Positions 1-6,334 of a DNA stretch of 11,151 nucleotides are shown piece after piece (positions within the stretch are counted from its first letter, which is position 1; every line of letters begins with the position of its first letter). The stretch comes from Candidatus Acetothermia bacterium (lineage in GTDB: Bacteria > Bipolaricaulota > Bipolaricaulia > RBG-16-55-9 > JANLFV01), in NCBI GenBank assembly GCA_028275195.1, contig JAPWVC010000040.1, positions 1-11,151 of the forward strand. The letters are read 5' to 3'. The notes under the pieces were generated by a model, which saw nothing but the letters and a program-made list of their open reading frames with translations, was not told where the DNA came from and made no database searches. A program made the position numbers and the translations under genes.

Positions 1-1298
1 CACAGCGGCTCGGGCGGGAAGGCCTTGCTTAGCTCGAGCCCCGCCGGCAGGTCGAGCTGCCCGAGCAGCCGATCGATGAGCAGTCCGAGGTCGACCCGCT
101 TGAGGCTGAGTGGCCGCTGATAGGCCAAGCTCAGGAGGTCCGCGATCCGCCGATCGATCCGCTCGACCTGCTGTTCGATCAGCGCAAGATGCTCGCGAGC
201 CTCCCTCCCGCGCAGCTTGGCCTTCAGGTAGAAGGCGGAGTTCTTGATCACTCCCAGAGGGTTCCGCAGGTTGTGGGCGATCGCCCCGGCGAGCTGGCCG
301 AGCGTGGCCAGCCGCTCCGCGCGGAGGAGCCCCTCCTGGGCCCGCTTCAGCTCCTCATAGGAGGCCTCGAGGCGCCGGAAGAGACGAGCATTCTCCAGGG
401 CCGTCGAGAGGTGCCGTGCGAAGAGCTCTAGGGCCCCTAGCTCCTCCTCGCTCATCTCCTCTAGGACGGCGGTCATGAGCCAGCGGGCCTCTCCTCCGAG
501 TGGGAGCGGGGCGTAGAGGACCCCGCGGACCCTCTCCTCAAGCGCCTTTATGATCTCGGGATGGGAGCGGTAGAGCTGGGAGAGGAGGAGGCTCCCCTTC
601 AAGTCCGAGCTGGCGATGATCCCATGCTCCTGGAGGGCCCTCTCCACTAGCGGGCTCTGGGAGATCGGGACCTGGAACTCCTCCGGCTCGCTCCCCAGAA
701 GATCATACAGGGTCTCGAGCTCCCCATGCGAGATCGAGCTATACCTCCGGAGGAGGGTCCCTCCCTTCACGGCCCAAAAGGTGAAGCGGAAGCCGGTCTG
801 GGCAAGCTCGGCCGCGGCCAGCTCGAGGAGCCCCTCTTCATCGAGGATCCCTTGGATCTTCAGGGCCACCCGGCTTAAGGCCCGGAGGGCCTCTTCCATC
901 CTCTTCCGCTCCGTGATCGGCATCACCACCTCCAGGGCGGCGATGACCTCGCCCTTGTCATCCCGGAGGGGTGTGGCCACGAGCTTGGACCAGACCGTCC
1001 TCCCGGCCTGATCCTTCCCCACCGCCTCGGTCTCCGCCCGCTCCTTCCCGGCCTCGAAGACCTCCCGGACGGCGCACCAGGGGCAGACCCCCGGCTGCTG
1101 GTTATATGCCTCGTAGCAGTGCTTCCCCTCGACCTCCCCGAAGACCCCCTTGAGGTAATCGTTCGCCCAGAGGGTCCGATAGTCTCGGGAGATGATCGCC
1201 AGCCCCGCACCCATGGCTTCGGTCAATAACCGGAGCCAATCTTGATCCCGCGCGGCCTCGAGGCGGAAGAGGGCTAGCTCGCGGTCCACACCGTTCAT
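1..1298 (-). CDS. PAS-GAF sensor histidine kinase, C-terminus cut by window edge
   Basis: This is the N-terminal 432 residues of a sensor histidine kinase, read leftwards and running off position 1. In order: a PAS-type domain (about residues 20-130) containing Cys61 and a CPWC motif (72-75), ending in the usual ITERKRMEEALR-type linker; a GAF-like domain (about 140-305); a coiled-coil linker (about 305-332); and a HisKA dimerisation domain with H-box AIAHNLRNPLGV, phospho-acceptor His342 (codon 275-273). The ATP-binding domain must lie beyond the edge. No transmembrane segment is visible, so it is probably a cytoplasmic sensor. The H-box has Asn where Glu normally follows the His. The ATG at 1298 was chosen because a stop at 1364-1362 closes the frame upstream, and only a TTG within the -10 box and weak non-ATG codons lie between. 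The response regulator is not in the window, so the signal and target are unknown. Confidence 0.9.
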   Translation of the reverse strand, partial: MNGVDRELALFRLEAARDQDWLRLLTEAMGAGLAIISRDYRTLWANDYLKGVFGEVEGKHCYEAYNQQPGVCPWCAVREVFEAGKERAETEAVGKDQAGRTVWSKLVATPLRDDKGEVIAALEVVMPITERKRMEEALRALSRVALKIQGILDEEGLLELAAAELAQTGFRFTFWAVKGGTLLRRYSSISHGELETLYDLLGSEPEEFQVPISQSPLVERALQEHGIIASSDLKGSLLLSQLYRSHPEIIKALEERVRGVLYAPLPLGGEARWLMTAVLEEMSEEELGALELFARHLSTALENARLFRRLEASYEELKRAQEGLLRAERLATLGQLAGAIAHNLRNPLGVIKNSAFYLKAKLRGREAREHLALIEQQVERIDRRIADLLSLAYQRPLSLKRVDLGLLIDRLLGQLDLPAGLELSKAFPPEPL

Positions 1299-1360
1299 CT
1301 TCTCGGTCCTGTAGCTCAGGGCGTCCGTCCATCCAAGCCCGATGGAGCCCTTATGGCCCA

Positions 1361-1389
1361 ATTATATACGGTGGAGCAAAACCAGACCA
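1361..1389 (-). promoter_or_regulatory. Putative promoter of the histidine kinase gene
   Basis: On the minus strand a perfect TATAAT (1366-1361) lies in the gap between the metallophosphoesterase stop and the kinase start. The -35 region 17 bp upstream (1389-1384, TGGTCT) is a poor match. Initiation would fall near 1354, giving a leader of about 55 nt before the ATG at 1298, with only a weak AGGA ahead of it. The kinase may therefore be transcribed separately from the phosphoesterase gene upstream. Sequence-only call. Confidence 0.4.
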
Positions 1390-1407
1390 GCGCGGGCTCG
1401 GTCAGGC

Positions 1408-2172
1408 TCAGGCCGGCCGGAGGAGAGGGCCGAGCGGCCCGAGGGCGTAGATCTCGCCCTCATCAGAGACGGGGTAGACCCGGAAGGCCCCGAGCCGCTC
1501 CTCATCGAGCAAGGGCGAGAGGGCCTGCTCCTTTGTAAGGTCAGAGCCGCAGACGAGGAGGTTGAACGACGGCTGGACCAGGAGCTTCCTCCCCCGATAC
1601 TCCCCGAGCAGGAAGGCCTTGTAGGGCTCGATCCGGCCGGTCTTGCGCCTCAGCCCGACCGCGGGATGCTCATGGCCGATGAGGATCAGCTCCACGCCGT
1701 TGAGCTCCTCTTCCTCGGGCTCGCGATCGCCATGGATGATGAGGAGCCGCTCATCCTCGAGCTTGAGGGCATCTTCGAGCTCGAGCCCCCGCCCGCGGAG
1801 CGGCTCGATGTGGACATCGTGATTCCCGCGGATGAGGACCACCTCGCGGAAGTGGCCGCTGAGGGAGGCCAGGAAGTCCGAGGCCGTGCGCTCCTCCTTT
1901 TGCGAGAGCGGGGTGAAGCGGTGCTTCAGATCACCGTTGATGATCAAGAGATCCGCCGCCCGCGGGGGCTCGAGCGCCTTAAGCTGGGCCAGGAGCCGCT
2001 CCAGCCGGGCCAGGACCTTCCGGAGATGGCCCGGTGGGAGGAGGACCCCCTCCCGCCTCAGGGCCTCCTCATAGCCCAAGTGGAGGTCGGCGATCACCAA
2101 GGCCTTCCGCTTGGGGAGGTAGACGGCCAGGTCGAGGAGCCAGAGCTCAGGGAAGAGGACAAATGGTTCCAT
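1408..2172 (-). CDS. Calcineurin-like metallophosphoesterase (archaeal SbcD-related type)
   Basis: A 254-residue cytoplasmic metallophosphoesterase with all expected metal-binding blocks: ADLHLG (Asp29, His31), NGDLKH (Asp81), GNHD (Asn117, His118), IHGD (His147) and GHEHP (His167, His169). The C-terminal half, with PYKAFLLGEY and a PSFN..GSD segment, resembles the family best known from Archaea (the SbcD-related or PF1019-like phosphoesterases) more than the shorter bacterial ligase-associated PdeM type; this assignment is from memory. The substrate is unknown; nucleic-acid or nucleotide phosphodiesters are plausible. There are two in-frame ATGs, at 2181 and 2172. The first overlaps a perfect TATAAT, and 2172 lies 7 nt after that box, so the downstream ATG of a leaderless mRNA is preferred. 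The gene is divergent from the M20 peptidase, with the histidine kinase 109 bp downstream on the same strand. Confidence 0.88.
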   Translation of the reverse strand: MEPFVLFPELWLLDLAVYLPKRKALVIADLHLGYEEALRREGVLLPPGHLRKVLARLERLLAQLKALEPPRAADLLIINGDLKHRFTPLSQKEERTASDFLASLSGHFREVVLIRGNHDVHIEPLRGRGLELEDALKLEDERLLIIHGDREPEEEELNGVELILIGHEHPAVGLRRKTGRIEPYKAFLLGEYRGRKLLVQPSFNLLVCGSDLTKEQALSPLLDEERLGAFRVYPVSDEGEIYALGPLGPLLRPA

Positions 2173-2179
2173 CCCGGCC

Positions 2180-2185
2180 ATTATA
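2180..2185 (-). promoter_or_regulatory. -10 box of the metallophosphoesterase, leaderless type
   Basis: Perfect TATAAT on the minus strand (2185-2180), followed by 7 nt and then ATG at 2172. Initiation would fall at or one base before the start codon, and no Shine-Dalgarno sequence precedes the ATG. No good -35 hexamer is visible at 16-18 bp spacing (AGGGAG at 17 bp). The box also overlaps the alternative upstream ATG at 2181, which argues against using that start. Confidence 0.5.
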
Positions 2186-2187
2186 CC

Positions 2188-2203
2188 GGTCAGGGATTTG
2201 ACC
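2188..2203. promoter_or_regulatory. Candidate operator: perfect inverted repeat in divergent promoter region
   Basis: GGTCA (2188-2192), six spacer bases, then TGACC (2199-2203): a perfect 5-bp dyad. It lies between the -10 box of the leftward phosphoesterase gene and the rightward M20 peptidase promoter, covering the latter's -35 hexamer. A protein bound here could affect both genes. A 5+5 dyad can arise by chance in GC-rich DNA, and no regulator gene is identified in the window. Confidence 0.3.
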
Positions 2204-2226
2204 TCCCTTCGGGGAAGTTATATTCT
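2198..2226 (+). promoter_or_regulatory. Putative promoter of the M20 peptidase gene
   Basis: TTGACC at 2198-2203 matches the -35 consensus in 5 of 6 positions. Two overlapping -10 candidates follow: TATATT (2219-2224, 15 bp spacer) and TATTCT (2221-2226, 17 bp spacer). Initiation near 2231-2233 would leave a leader of roughly 25 nt containing the ribosome binding sites for the downstream gene. Confidence 0.5.
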
Positions 2227-2236
2227 CGAGCCAAGC

Positions 2237-2257
2237 GAGGTGAGGTGATGGCCTTTG
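2237..2257 (+). promoter_or_regulatory. Double Shine-Dalgarno and TTG start of the M20 peptidase
   Basis: Two GAGG cores lie side by side, at 2237-2240 and 2242-2245. The first is 7 nt before an ATG at 2248, which opens only a seven-codon frame (MAFGKLA, stop 2269-2271). The second, part of GAGGTGAT, is 9 nt before the TTG at 2255 that begins the peptidase. A stop at 2246-2248 closes the peptidase frame just upstream, so TTG 2255 is the only sensible start as the sequence stands. Confidence 0.6.
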
Positions 2258-3634
2258 GGAAACTGGCTTGAGCGGGTAGATTGGCGGGCCTACCGCGAGG
2301 AGGGGGCCGAGCTCCTCTCGGAGCTGATCCGGATCGACACCTCGAATCCGCCGGGGCGGGAGACCGAGGCCGCACGCTACTTGCAGGGGCTCTTCAAGAA
2401 GGAGGGGCTCAAGGGCGAGCTCCTCGAGCCCGAGCCGGGGCGGGGGAGCTTCTACCTCCGCTTCCCGGGCCGGGGAAGCGGCCCTAAGCTGATGCTCCTC
2501 TCACATATCGATGTCGTCCCCGTGGCCGACCCCACGCGATGGGACCATCCCCCCTTCTCCGGGGCCCTGGCCGACGGGTATGTCTGGGGCCGGGGGGCAC
2601 TGGACATGAAGTGCCAGACGATCACCGAGGCCCTGACCCTGCTCCTGTTTAAGCGGCTGGGGCTGGAGTTCAACGGCGAGCTCGTCTACCTCGCTACAGC
2701 CGACGAGGAGCGGGGCGGGGAGAAGGGGGTCGGCTGGCTCAGCCGGGAGCACCCGGAGCTATTGCGAGTGGACTATGTCCTCAACGAGGGCGGCGGGGAG
2801 CCGCTCGTGGTCAGGAAGAAGGTCTTCTACACCATCGAGACGGTCGAGAAGGGGCTCCTCTGGCTCAAAGTGAGGGTCAAGGGCCGCTCAGGCCACGGCT
2901 CGGTCCCCCATGAGGAGAACGCCCTCGTGCGGGCGGCAGCCATGATCGACCGGCTGGCCCATCATCGATTCCCGAAGAGGATCGAGGCAGCGGTCGAACA
3001 GCTCGTGACCAGGGTCGCCGGGGCTTTAGGGCCTGAGGGGGAGAGGCTAGGCCGCGCGCTCCTCGAGCTCGACTCCCGGGCCGAGCCGGACCTCCGGCCC
3101 TTGCTTGAGGGGACAGACCTCGAGCCGGAGGCGCTCAACGCCTTCCTTCGCACGACGATCTCCCCGACGATGATCCAGGCCGGGGTGAAGGAGAATGTGA
3201 TCCCCGACTCCTGCGAGTTCGTCCTCGACTGCCGCCTCCTCCCCAGCTCCTCCAGGGAGGAGGTCCTCGCCAAGCTCAGGGAGCTGGCTCAAGAGCTAGG
3301 GGTCGAGTTCGACCTCGAGGTCCTGCAATACCATCCTGCCTCGGGCTCTCCGCTCGGGACAGACCTTTATAAAGCGATCGAGCGGGCCCTCCGCGCGGAG
3401 TTCCCCGATAGCGAGATCGTCCCCTTCCTCCTCACCGGTGCGACAGATTCCCGCTTCTTGAGGGAGCTGGGGGCCCAGGCCTATGGCCTCTGTCCCCTCT
3501 CGACTAAGACCACGATGCAAGACCGGCTGAAGATGATTCACGGGGACAACGAGCGGATCGACCTCGAGAGCCTCGAGCTCCAGGTCCGGGTCTTCACGAG
3601 GGTCGCTGCCGACCTCCTCCGCGCCAAGGCCTGA
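2255..3634 (+). CDS. M20 family metallopeptidase (ArgE/DapE/Acy1-like)
   Basis: A 459-residue di-zinc amidohydrolase/peptidase of family M20, probably cytoplasmic since no signal peptide is present. The expected metal and catalytic residues can be placed: His84 in SHIDVVP, bridging Asp117 in GALDMK, catalytic Glu151 and ligand Glu152 in ADEERGG, Glu178 in NEGG, and His429 in MIHGDNERI. The lid/dimerisation domain starts around residue 195 and carries GHGSVPHEENA (His214). Members cleave peptide or acyl-amide bonds (dipeptides, N-acyl amino acids, succinyl-diaminopimelate). The length and the WDHPPFSG..DGYVWGRG motif fit a general carboxypeptidase or aminoacylase better than a dedicated DapE, and no lysine or arginine biosynthesis genes are nearby. 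The exact substrate cannot be read from sequence. The start is an unusual TTG supported by a good Shine-Dalgarno. Confidence 0.92.
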   Translation: MGNWLERVDWRAYREEGAELLSELIRIDTSNPPGRETEAARYLQGLFKKEGLKGELLEPEPGRGSFYLRFPGRGSGPKLMLLSHIDVVPVADPTRWDHPPFSGALADGYVWGRGALDMKCQTITEALTLLLFKRLGLEFNGELVYLATADEERGGEKGVGWLSREHPELLRVDYVLNEGGGEPLVVRKKVFYTIETVEKGLLWLKVRVKGRSGHGSVPHEENALVRAAAMIDRLAHHRFPKRIEAAVEQLVTRVAGALGPEGERLGRALLELDSRAEPDLRPLLEGTDLEPEALNAFLRTTISPTMIQAGVKENVIPDSCEFVLDCRLLPSSSREEVLAKLRELAQELGVEFDLEVLQYHPASGSPLGTDLYKAIERALRAEFPDSEIVPFLLTGATDSRFLRELGAQAYGLCPLSTKTTMQDRLKMIHGDNERIDLESLELQVRVFTRVAADLLRAKA

Positions 3635-3638
3635 GGGC

Positions 3639-3667
3639 TTGCCTCCCCTCGCGAGCCGGGCTATCAT
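3639..3667 (+). promoter_or_regulatory. Promoter of the S8 protease, leaderless type
   Basis: TTGCCT (3639-3644), a 17 bp spacer, then TATCAT (3662-3667), followed by 7 nt and the ATG at 3675. This is close to consensus with ideal spacing, and its layout nearly repeats that of the trigger factor promoter. The TTG at 3639 is in frame with the protease and could be mistaken for a start codon; it is better read as part of the -35 hexamer. Confidence 0.6.
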
Positions 3668-3674
3668 CGGGGCC

Positions 3675-5045
3675 ATGAGGCCGTTTTCGGCTCTCTTATT
3701 GCTCCTGATGATCTTCGGCCTATCGGCCTCCGCCTCCGGCTCGACGCGGGTCCTCCTCGGCCTGGGGGGGCCCTCCTTCTCGACCATGGCCGAGCCCGAG
3801 GCCGGGCCTCCAACCCCGCTGGCTGAGCTGGCGGCCCTCGGGGGCCGGATTGAATATCGCTACCAGTTCATAAATGTCGTCCTCGCTGAGCTCCCCAAGG
3901 AGGCCATCCAAAAGCTAGCCTCTAACCCTTATATCCGGTTCATCGAGCCCGATGGGGAGGTGGCCGCCCCGGAGCCCCTGGGGGTCCAAGAGCTGAAGCT
4001 CACCTGGGAGTGGCTCCCCTGGGGAGTAGACCGGATCGACGCCGAGGTGGTCCACCACCCCCCGAAGGGCTTGGGCCTCGCCCTCATCCCCTTCCTGCTC
4101 CTGCCGCTTCTTTGGTTCAGTTCCAGGTCCAGCCGGCTCCGGCGAGCGGGCCTGAGCTTGAGCCTCCTTGCCCTCTCGCTCGTGCTCCTGCTTTTGCTCT
4201 TGCTCTCCGGCTGCGAGCCCCCATACATCCGGATCAGGCCGAATACCCGGGGCTACATGGGCGAAGGGGTGAAGGTCGCGCTCCTCGACAGCGGGCTCGA
4301 CCCGGACCATCCCGACCTGCGGGCCAATTACAGAGGGGGCTACGACTTCGTGAACAACGACCCTGAGCCCTGGGATGACAACGGCCATGGGACCGAGGTG
4401 GCGGGGGTCCTCGCGGCGGTGGAGGACGGCTCCGGTCTAGTGGGGGTGGCCCCGAAGGCCTGGCTCTACGCCGTCAAGGTCCTGGGAAGCAACGCCCATG
4501 GCGCGATCAGCGATGTAGTGAAGGGGCTAGAGTGGGCGATCCAGCAAGGGATGGAGATCGCGAACATGAGCCTGGGGACCCCTGAAGACTCCCAAGCCCT
4601 AAGGGAGGCGGTCCGGGCCGCCTGGTCGGCCGGGCTGGTCCTGGTCGCCCCGGCGGGGAACGAGTCCGGGGCCGTCCTCTACCCCGCGGCCTACCCCGAG
4701 GTGATCGCCGTCTCGGCCACGACCGCGGCCGACCGGCTCGCGCCGTTCAGCAACTCCGGACCGGAGGTGGACCTCGCCGCCCCGGGGGAGGCGATCCCCA
4801 CCACCTATCCCGGCGGGCGTTACAGGCTGGCGAGCGGGACCTCCTTCGCCGCACCCCATGTCGCGGGCGCGGCCGCGCTCCTCATCTCCTCAGGGATAAG
4901 GGATAACCGCTTGATCCGGGCCCGGCTCGAGCAGGCGGCGGAGGACCTCGGCCTCCCAAAGGAGGAGCAGGGTTCGGGGCTCGTCAACGCCGCGAGGGCG
5001 CTCTTCGGCGAGGCCATCGGGCAAGGTAAACTGGTGACCCCTTAG
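3675..5045 (+). CDS. Subtilisin-like S8 serine protease with inserted transmembrane hairpin
   Basis: A 456-residue exported serine protease with a complete triad and oxyanion residue: Asp205 (LLDSGLD), His238 (NGHGTEV), Asn329 (APAGNE) and Ser390 (SGTSFAAP). The N-terminus is a signal peptide (hydrophobic 4-18). An inhibitor_I9-like propeptide spans about 48-98, ending YIRFIEPDGEV. WGVDRIDAEVV (116-126) is the usual start of the mature subtilase. Between it and the GEGVKVALLDSG strand lies an insertion (about 128-195) with two hydrophobic helices, about 133-148 and 159-178, joined by an Arg-rich loop. The second ends in LSGC (Cys180), which resembles a lipobox. Topology predicts the catalytic domain outside the membrane. 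The ATG at 3675 is preferred over the in-frame TTG at 3639 because it begins the signal peptide and follows a -10 box by 7 nt. The substrate is unknown. Confidence 0.9.
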   Translation: MRPFSALLLLLMIFGLSASASGSTRVLLGLGGPSFSTMAEPEAGPPTPLAELAALGGRIEYRYQFINVVLAELPKEAIQKLASNPYIRFIEPDGEVAAPEPLGVQELKLTWEWLPWGVDRIDAEVVHHPPKGLGLALIPFLLLPLLWFSSRSSRLRRAGLSLSLLALSLVLLLLLLLSGCEPPYIRIRPNTRGYMGEGVKVALLDSGLDPDHPDLRANYRGGYDFVNNDPEPWDDNGHGTEVAGVLAAVEDGSGLVGVAPKAWLYAVKVLGSNAHGAISDVVKGLEWAIQQGMEIANMSLGTPEDSQALREAVRAAWSAGLVLVAPAGNESGAVLYPAAYPEVIAVSATTAADRLAPFSNSGPEVDLAAPGEAIPTTYPGGRYRLASGTSFAAPHVAGAAALLISSGIRDNRLIRARLEQAAEDLGLPKEEQGSGLVNAARALFGEAIGQGKLVTP

Positions 5046-5085
5046 CTCGAGCTGGATGCATGAGTGAGGGCCTGGGCTTTAGGGT

Positions 5086-5114
5086 TTGCCGGCCCTATTG
5101 AGGCCAGGTATAAT
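5086..5114 (+). promoter_or_regulatory. Promoter of the tig-clpP operon, leaderless type
   Basis: TTGCCG (5086-5091), a 17 bp spacer and a perfect TATAAT (5109-5114), then 8 nt and the ATG of trigger factor at 5123. No Shine-Dalgarno is present between the -10 box and the ATG, so the transcript should begin within a base or two of the start codon. A loose inverted repeat (AGGGCC 5067-5072, GGCCCT 5091-5096) flanks the -35 region, but its 18 nt loop makes it unconvincing as a terminator of the preceding gene. Confidence 0.65.
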
Positions 5115-5122
5115 CAAAACTG

Positions 5123-6334
5123 ATGAGGACTAAGGTCGAGGCCAGGGGCCCGACGACCCGGGTGGTCGAGGTCGAGCTCCCGCCGGAGGTCGTGGCCCGG
5201 AAGTTGGAGGAGGTCTACCGCCATGTGGCCCAGCGGGTCACGATCCCTGGGTTCCGGCCCGGACGGGCCCCGCGCCGGCTGCTCGAGGCCCAGTTCGGCC
5301 CGGACTTCCTCTACCGGGACTCCCAGGAGGAGCTGATCGAGGAATACCTCCCTCAGGCCCTGAGGGAGCTGGAGCTCCGCCCGGTCGTGGCCCCCCAGGC
5401 CAGGGTCCTCCAGTTCGAGGAGGGGAAGCCGTTCATCTTCCAGGCCGAGGTGGAGGTCCTCCCCGAAGTGGAGGTCGAGGACTACCTCGGGATTACAGTT
5501 GAGGCCCTCCCCGAGCCGGAGGTAACTCCCGAAGCGATCGATGAGGAGCTCGACCGCCTCCGCTGGGAGCACGCGGTCCTGGTCCCCAAGGAGGGCCGGG
5601 CCGAGGTGGGGGATGTGGCGATCGTGAGCGAGATTGTCGATGGCCGCAGGCGGACGAAGGGCCGCGAGGTCGAATGGGAGGTCGAGGAGAACGACCCGCT
5701 CCTGGGGAAGGGAGTGGGCGAGGAGGCGCTCCTTCCCCTCGGCGAGGACGAGCGGGCCGTCCTCCGGATCGAGGAGCTCAAGCGGGTCGAGCTCCCCCCG
5801 CTCGATGAGGCCTTCGCCAGGGAGCTGGGCTACCCCAGCCTCGAGGAGCTGAAGGCCCATGTCCGGACGGAGCTGGAGGAGCGGCTGGCCAGGGAATATA
5901 CCCGGCAGATGAAGCTCCGTGTCCTCGACGAGCTGATCGACCGGACCCCGCTCGCCATCCCCGAGAGGCTGATCGAGGCCTCGCTCCAGGAGGACCTCGA
6001 GGCCCTCAAGGAGCGGGGGCTCCCCCTCCCAAGCGAGGAGGAGCTGGCGGAGGAGCGCCGCCGGAGGATGAGGGCCCTCAAGCGGGAATTGGTCCTCCAG
6101 GCCATCAAGCGCCGCGAGCGGCTTGAGCTGACTGATGAGGAGTTCGAGGCCGCCCTGGCCGAGGAGGCCTCTCAGCGGGGCCTGAGCCCCCAGAAGCTCA
6201 AGGGGCTCCTCGAGCGGGAGGGCCGGCTTGAGGAGTTCCGCCGGGAATTGGAGGCCGAGCGGGCCCTCGAATTCCTCTACAAGAATGCGAAGATCCAAGG
6301 CAAGGGTAGGAGGGTGAGAGAGGGAGGAGGATGA
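5123..6334 (+). CDS. tig: Trigger factor, ribosome-associated chaperone with reduced PPIase domain
   Basis: A 403-residue trigger factor, the chaperone that binds ribosomal protein L23 at the tunnel exit and shields nascent chains. The ribosome-binding domain (about 1-115) carries the signature loop GFRPGRAP at 43-50. The C-terminal part (about 225-395) is the helical substrate-binding domain, beginning LPPLDEAFARELG. The middle PPIase (FKBP-like) domain is short: only about 65-70 residues (158-225) against roughly 95 in E. coli, and no recognisable IPGFE active-site motif remains. The whole protein is about 30 residues shorter than the 432-residue E. coli protein. It heads a two-gene operon; its last codons overlap the clpP start by 4 bp (ATGA). 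The ATG at 5123 sits 8 nt after a perfect -10 box, suggesting a leaderless mRNA. Confidence 0.93.
   Translation: MRTKVEARGPTTRVVEVELPPEVVARKLEEVYRHVAQRVTIPGFRPGRAPRRLLEAQFGPDFLYRDSQEELIEEYLPQALRELELRPVVAPQARVLQFEEGKPFIFQAEVEVLPEVEVEDYLGITVEALPEPEVTPEAIDEELDRLRWEHAVLVPKEGRAEVGDVAIVSEIVDGRRRTKGREVEWEVEENDPLLGKGVGEEALLPLGEDERAVLRIEELKRVELPPLDEAFARELGYPSLEELKAHVRTELEERLAREYTRQMKLRVLDELIDRTPLAIPERLIEASLQEDLEALKERGLPLPSEEELAEERRRRMRALKRELVLQAIKRRERLELTDEEFEAALAEEASQRGLSPQKLKGLLEREGRLEEFRRELEAERALEFLYKNAKIQGKGRRVREGGG

Noticed and set aside
1342..2271. Long plus-strand open frame (309 codons) opposite the metallophosphoesterase
   Set aside because: It is antisense to a gene with complete conserved motifs, has low-complexity Glu/Leu/Pro-rich content with no recognisable domain, and arises from the GC-rich codon usage of the true gene.
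3639..3674. In-frame TTG at 3639 as start of the S8 protease
   Set aside because: It would add 12 residues before a good signal peptide, has no convincing Shine-Dalgarno, and coincides with a -35 hexamer spaced 17 bp from TATCAT, 7 nt before the ATG at 3675.
3915..4388. Minus-strand open frame opposite the S8 protease insertion
   Set aside because: Antisense shadow. The plus-strand protease frame is continuous through this region, with a coherent topology.
5067..5096. AGGGCC/GGCCCT inverted repeat after the S8 protease, considered as a terminator
   Set aside because: Six-bp stem with an 18-nt loop and no T-run; it overlaps the -35 element of the tig promoter, so it is probably coincidental.
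5114..6298. Minus-strand open frame of 394 codons opposite trigger factor
   Set aside because: Composition is a Leu/Glu/Gly/Pro-rich mirror of the GAG/CTC-rich trigger factor codons, with no domain and no promoter or Shine-Dalgarno; trigger factor on the plus strand is unambiguous.
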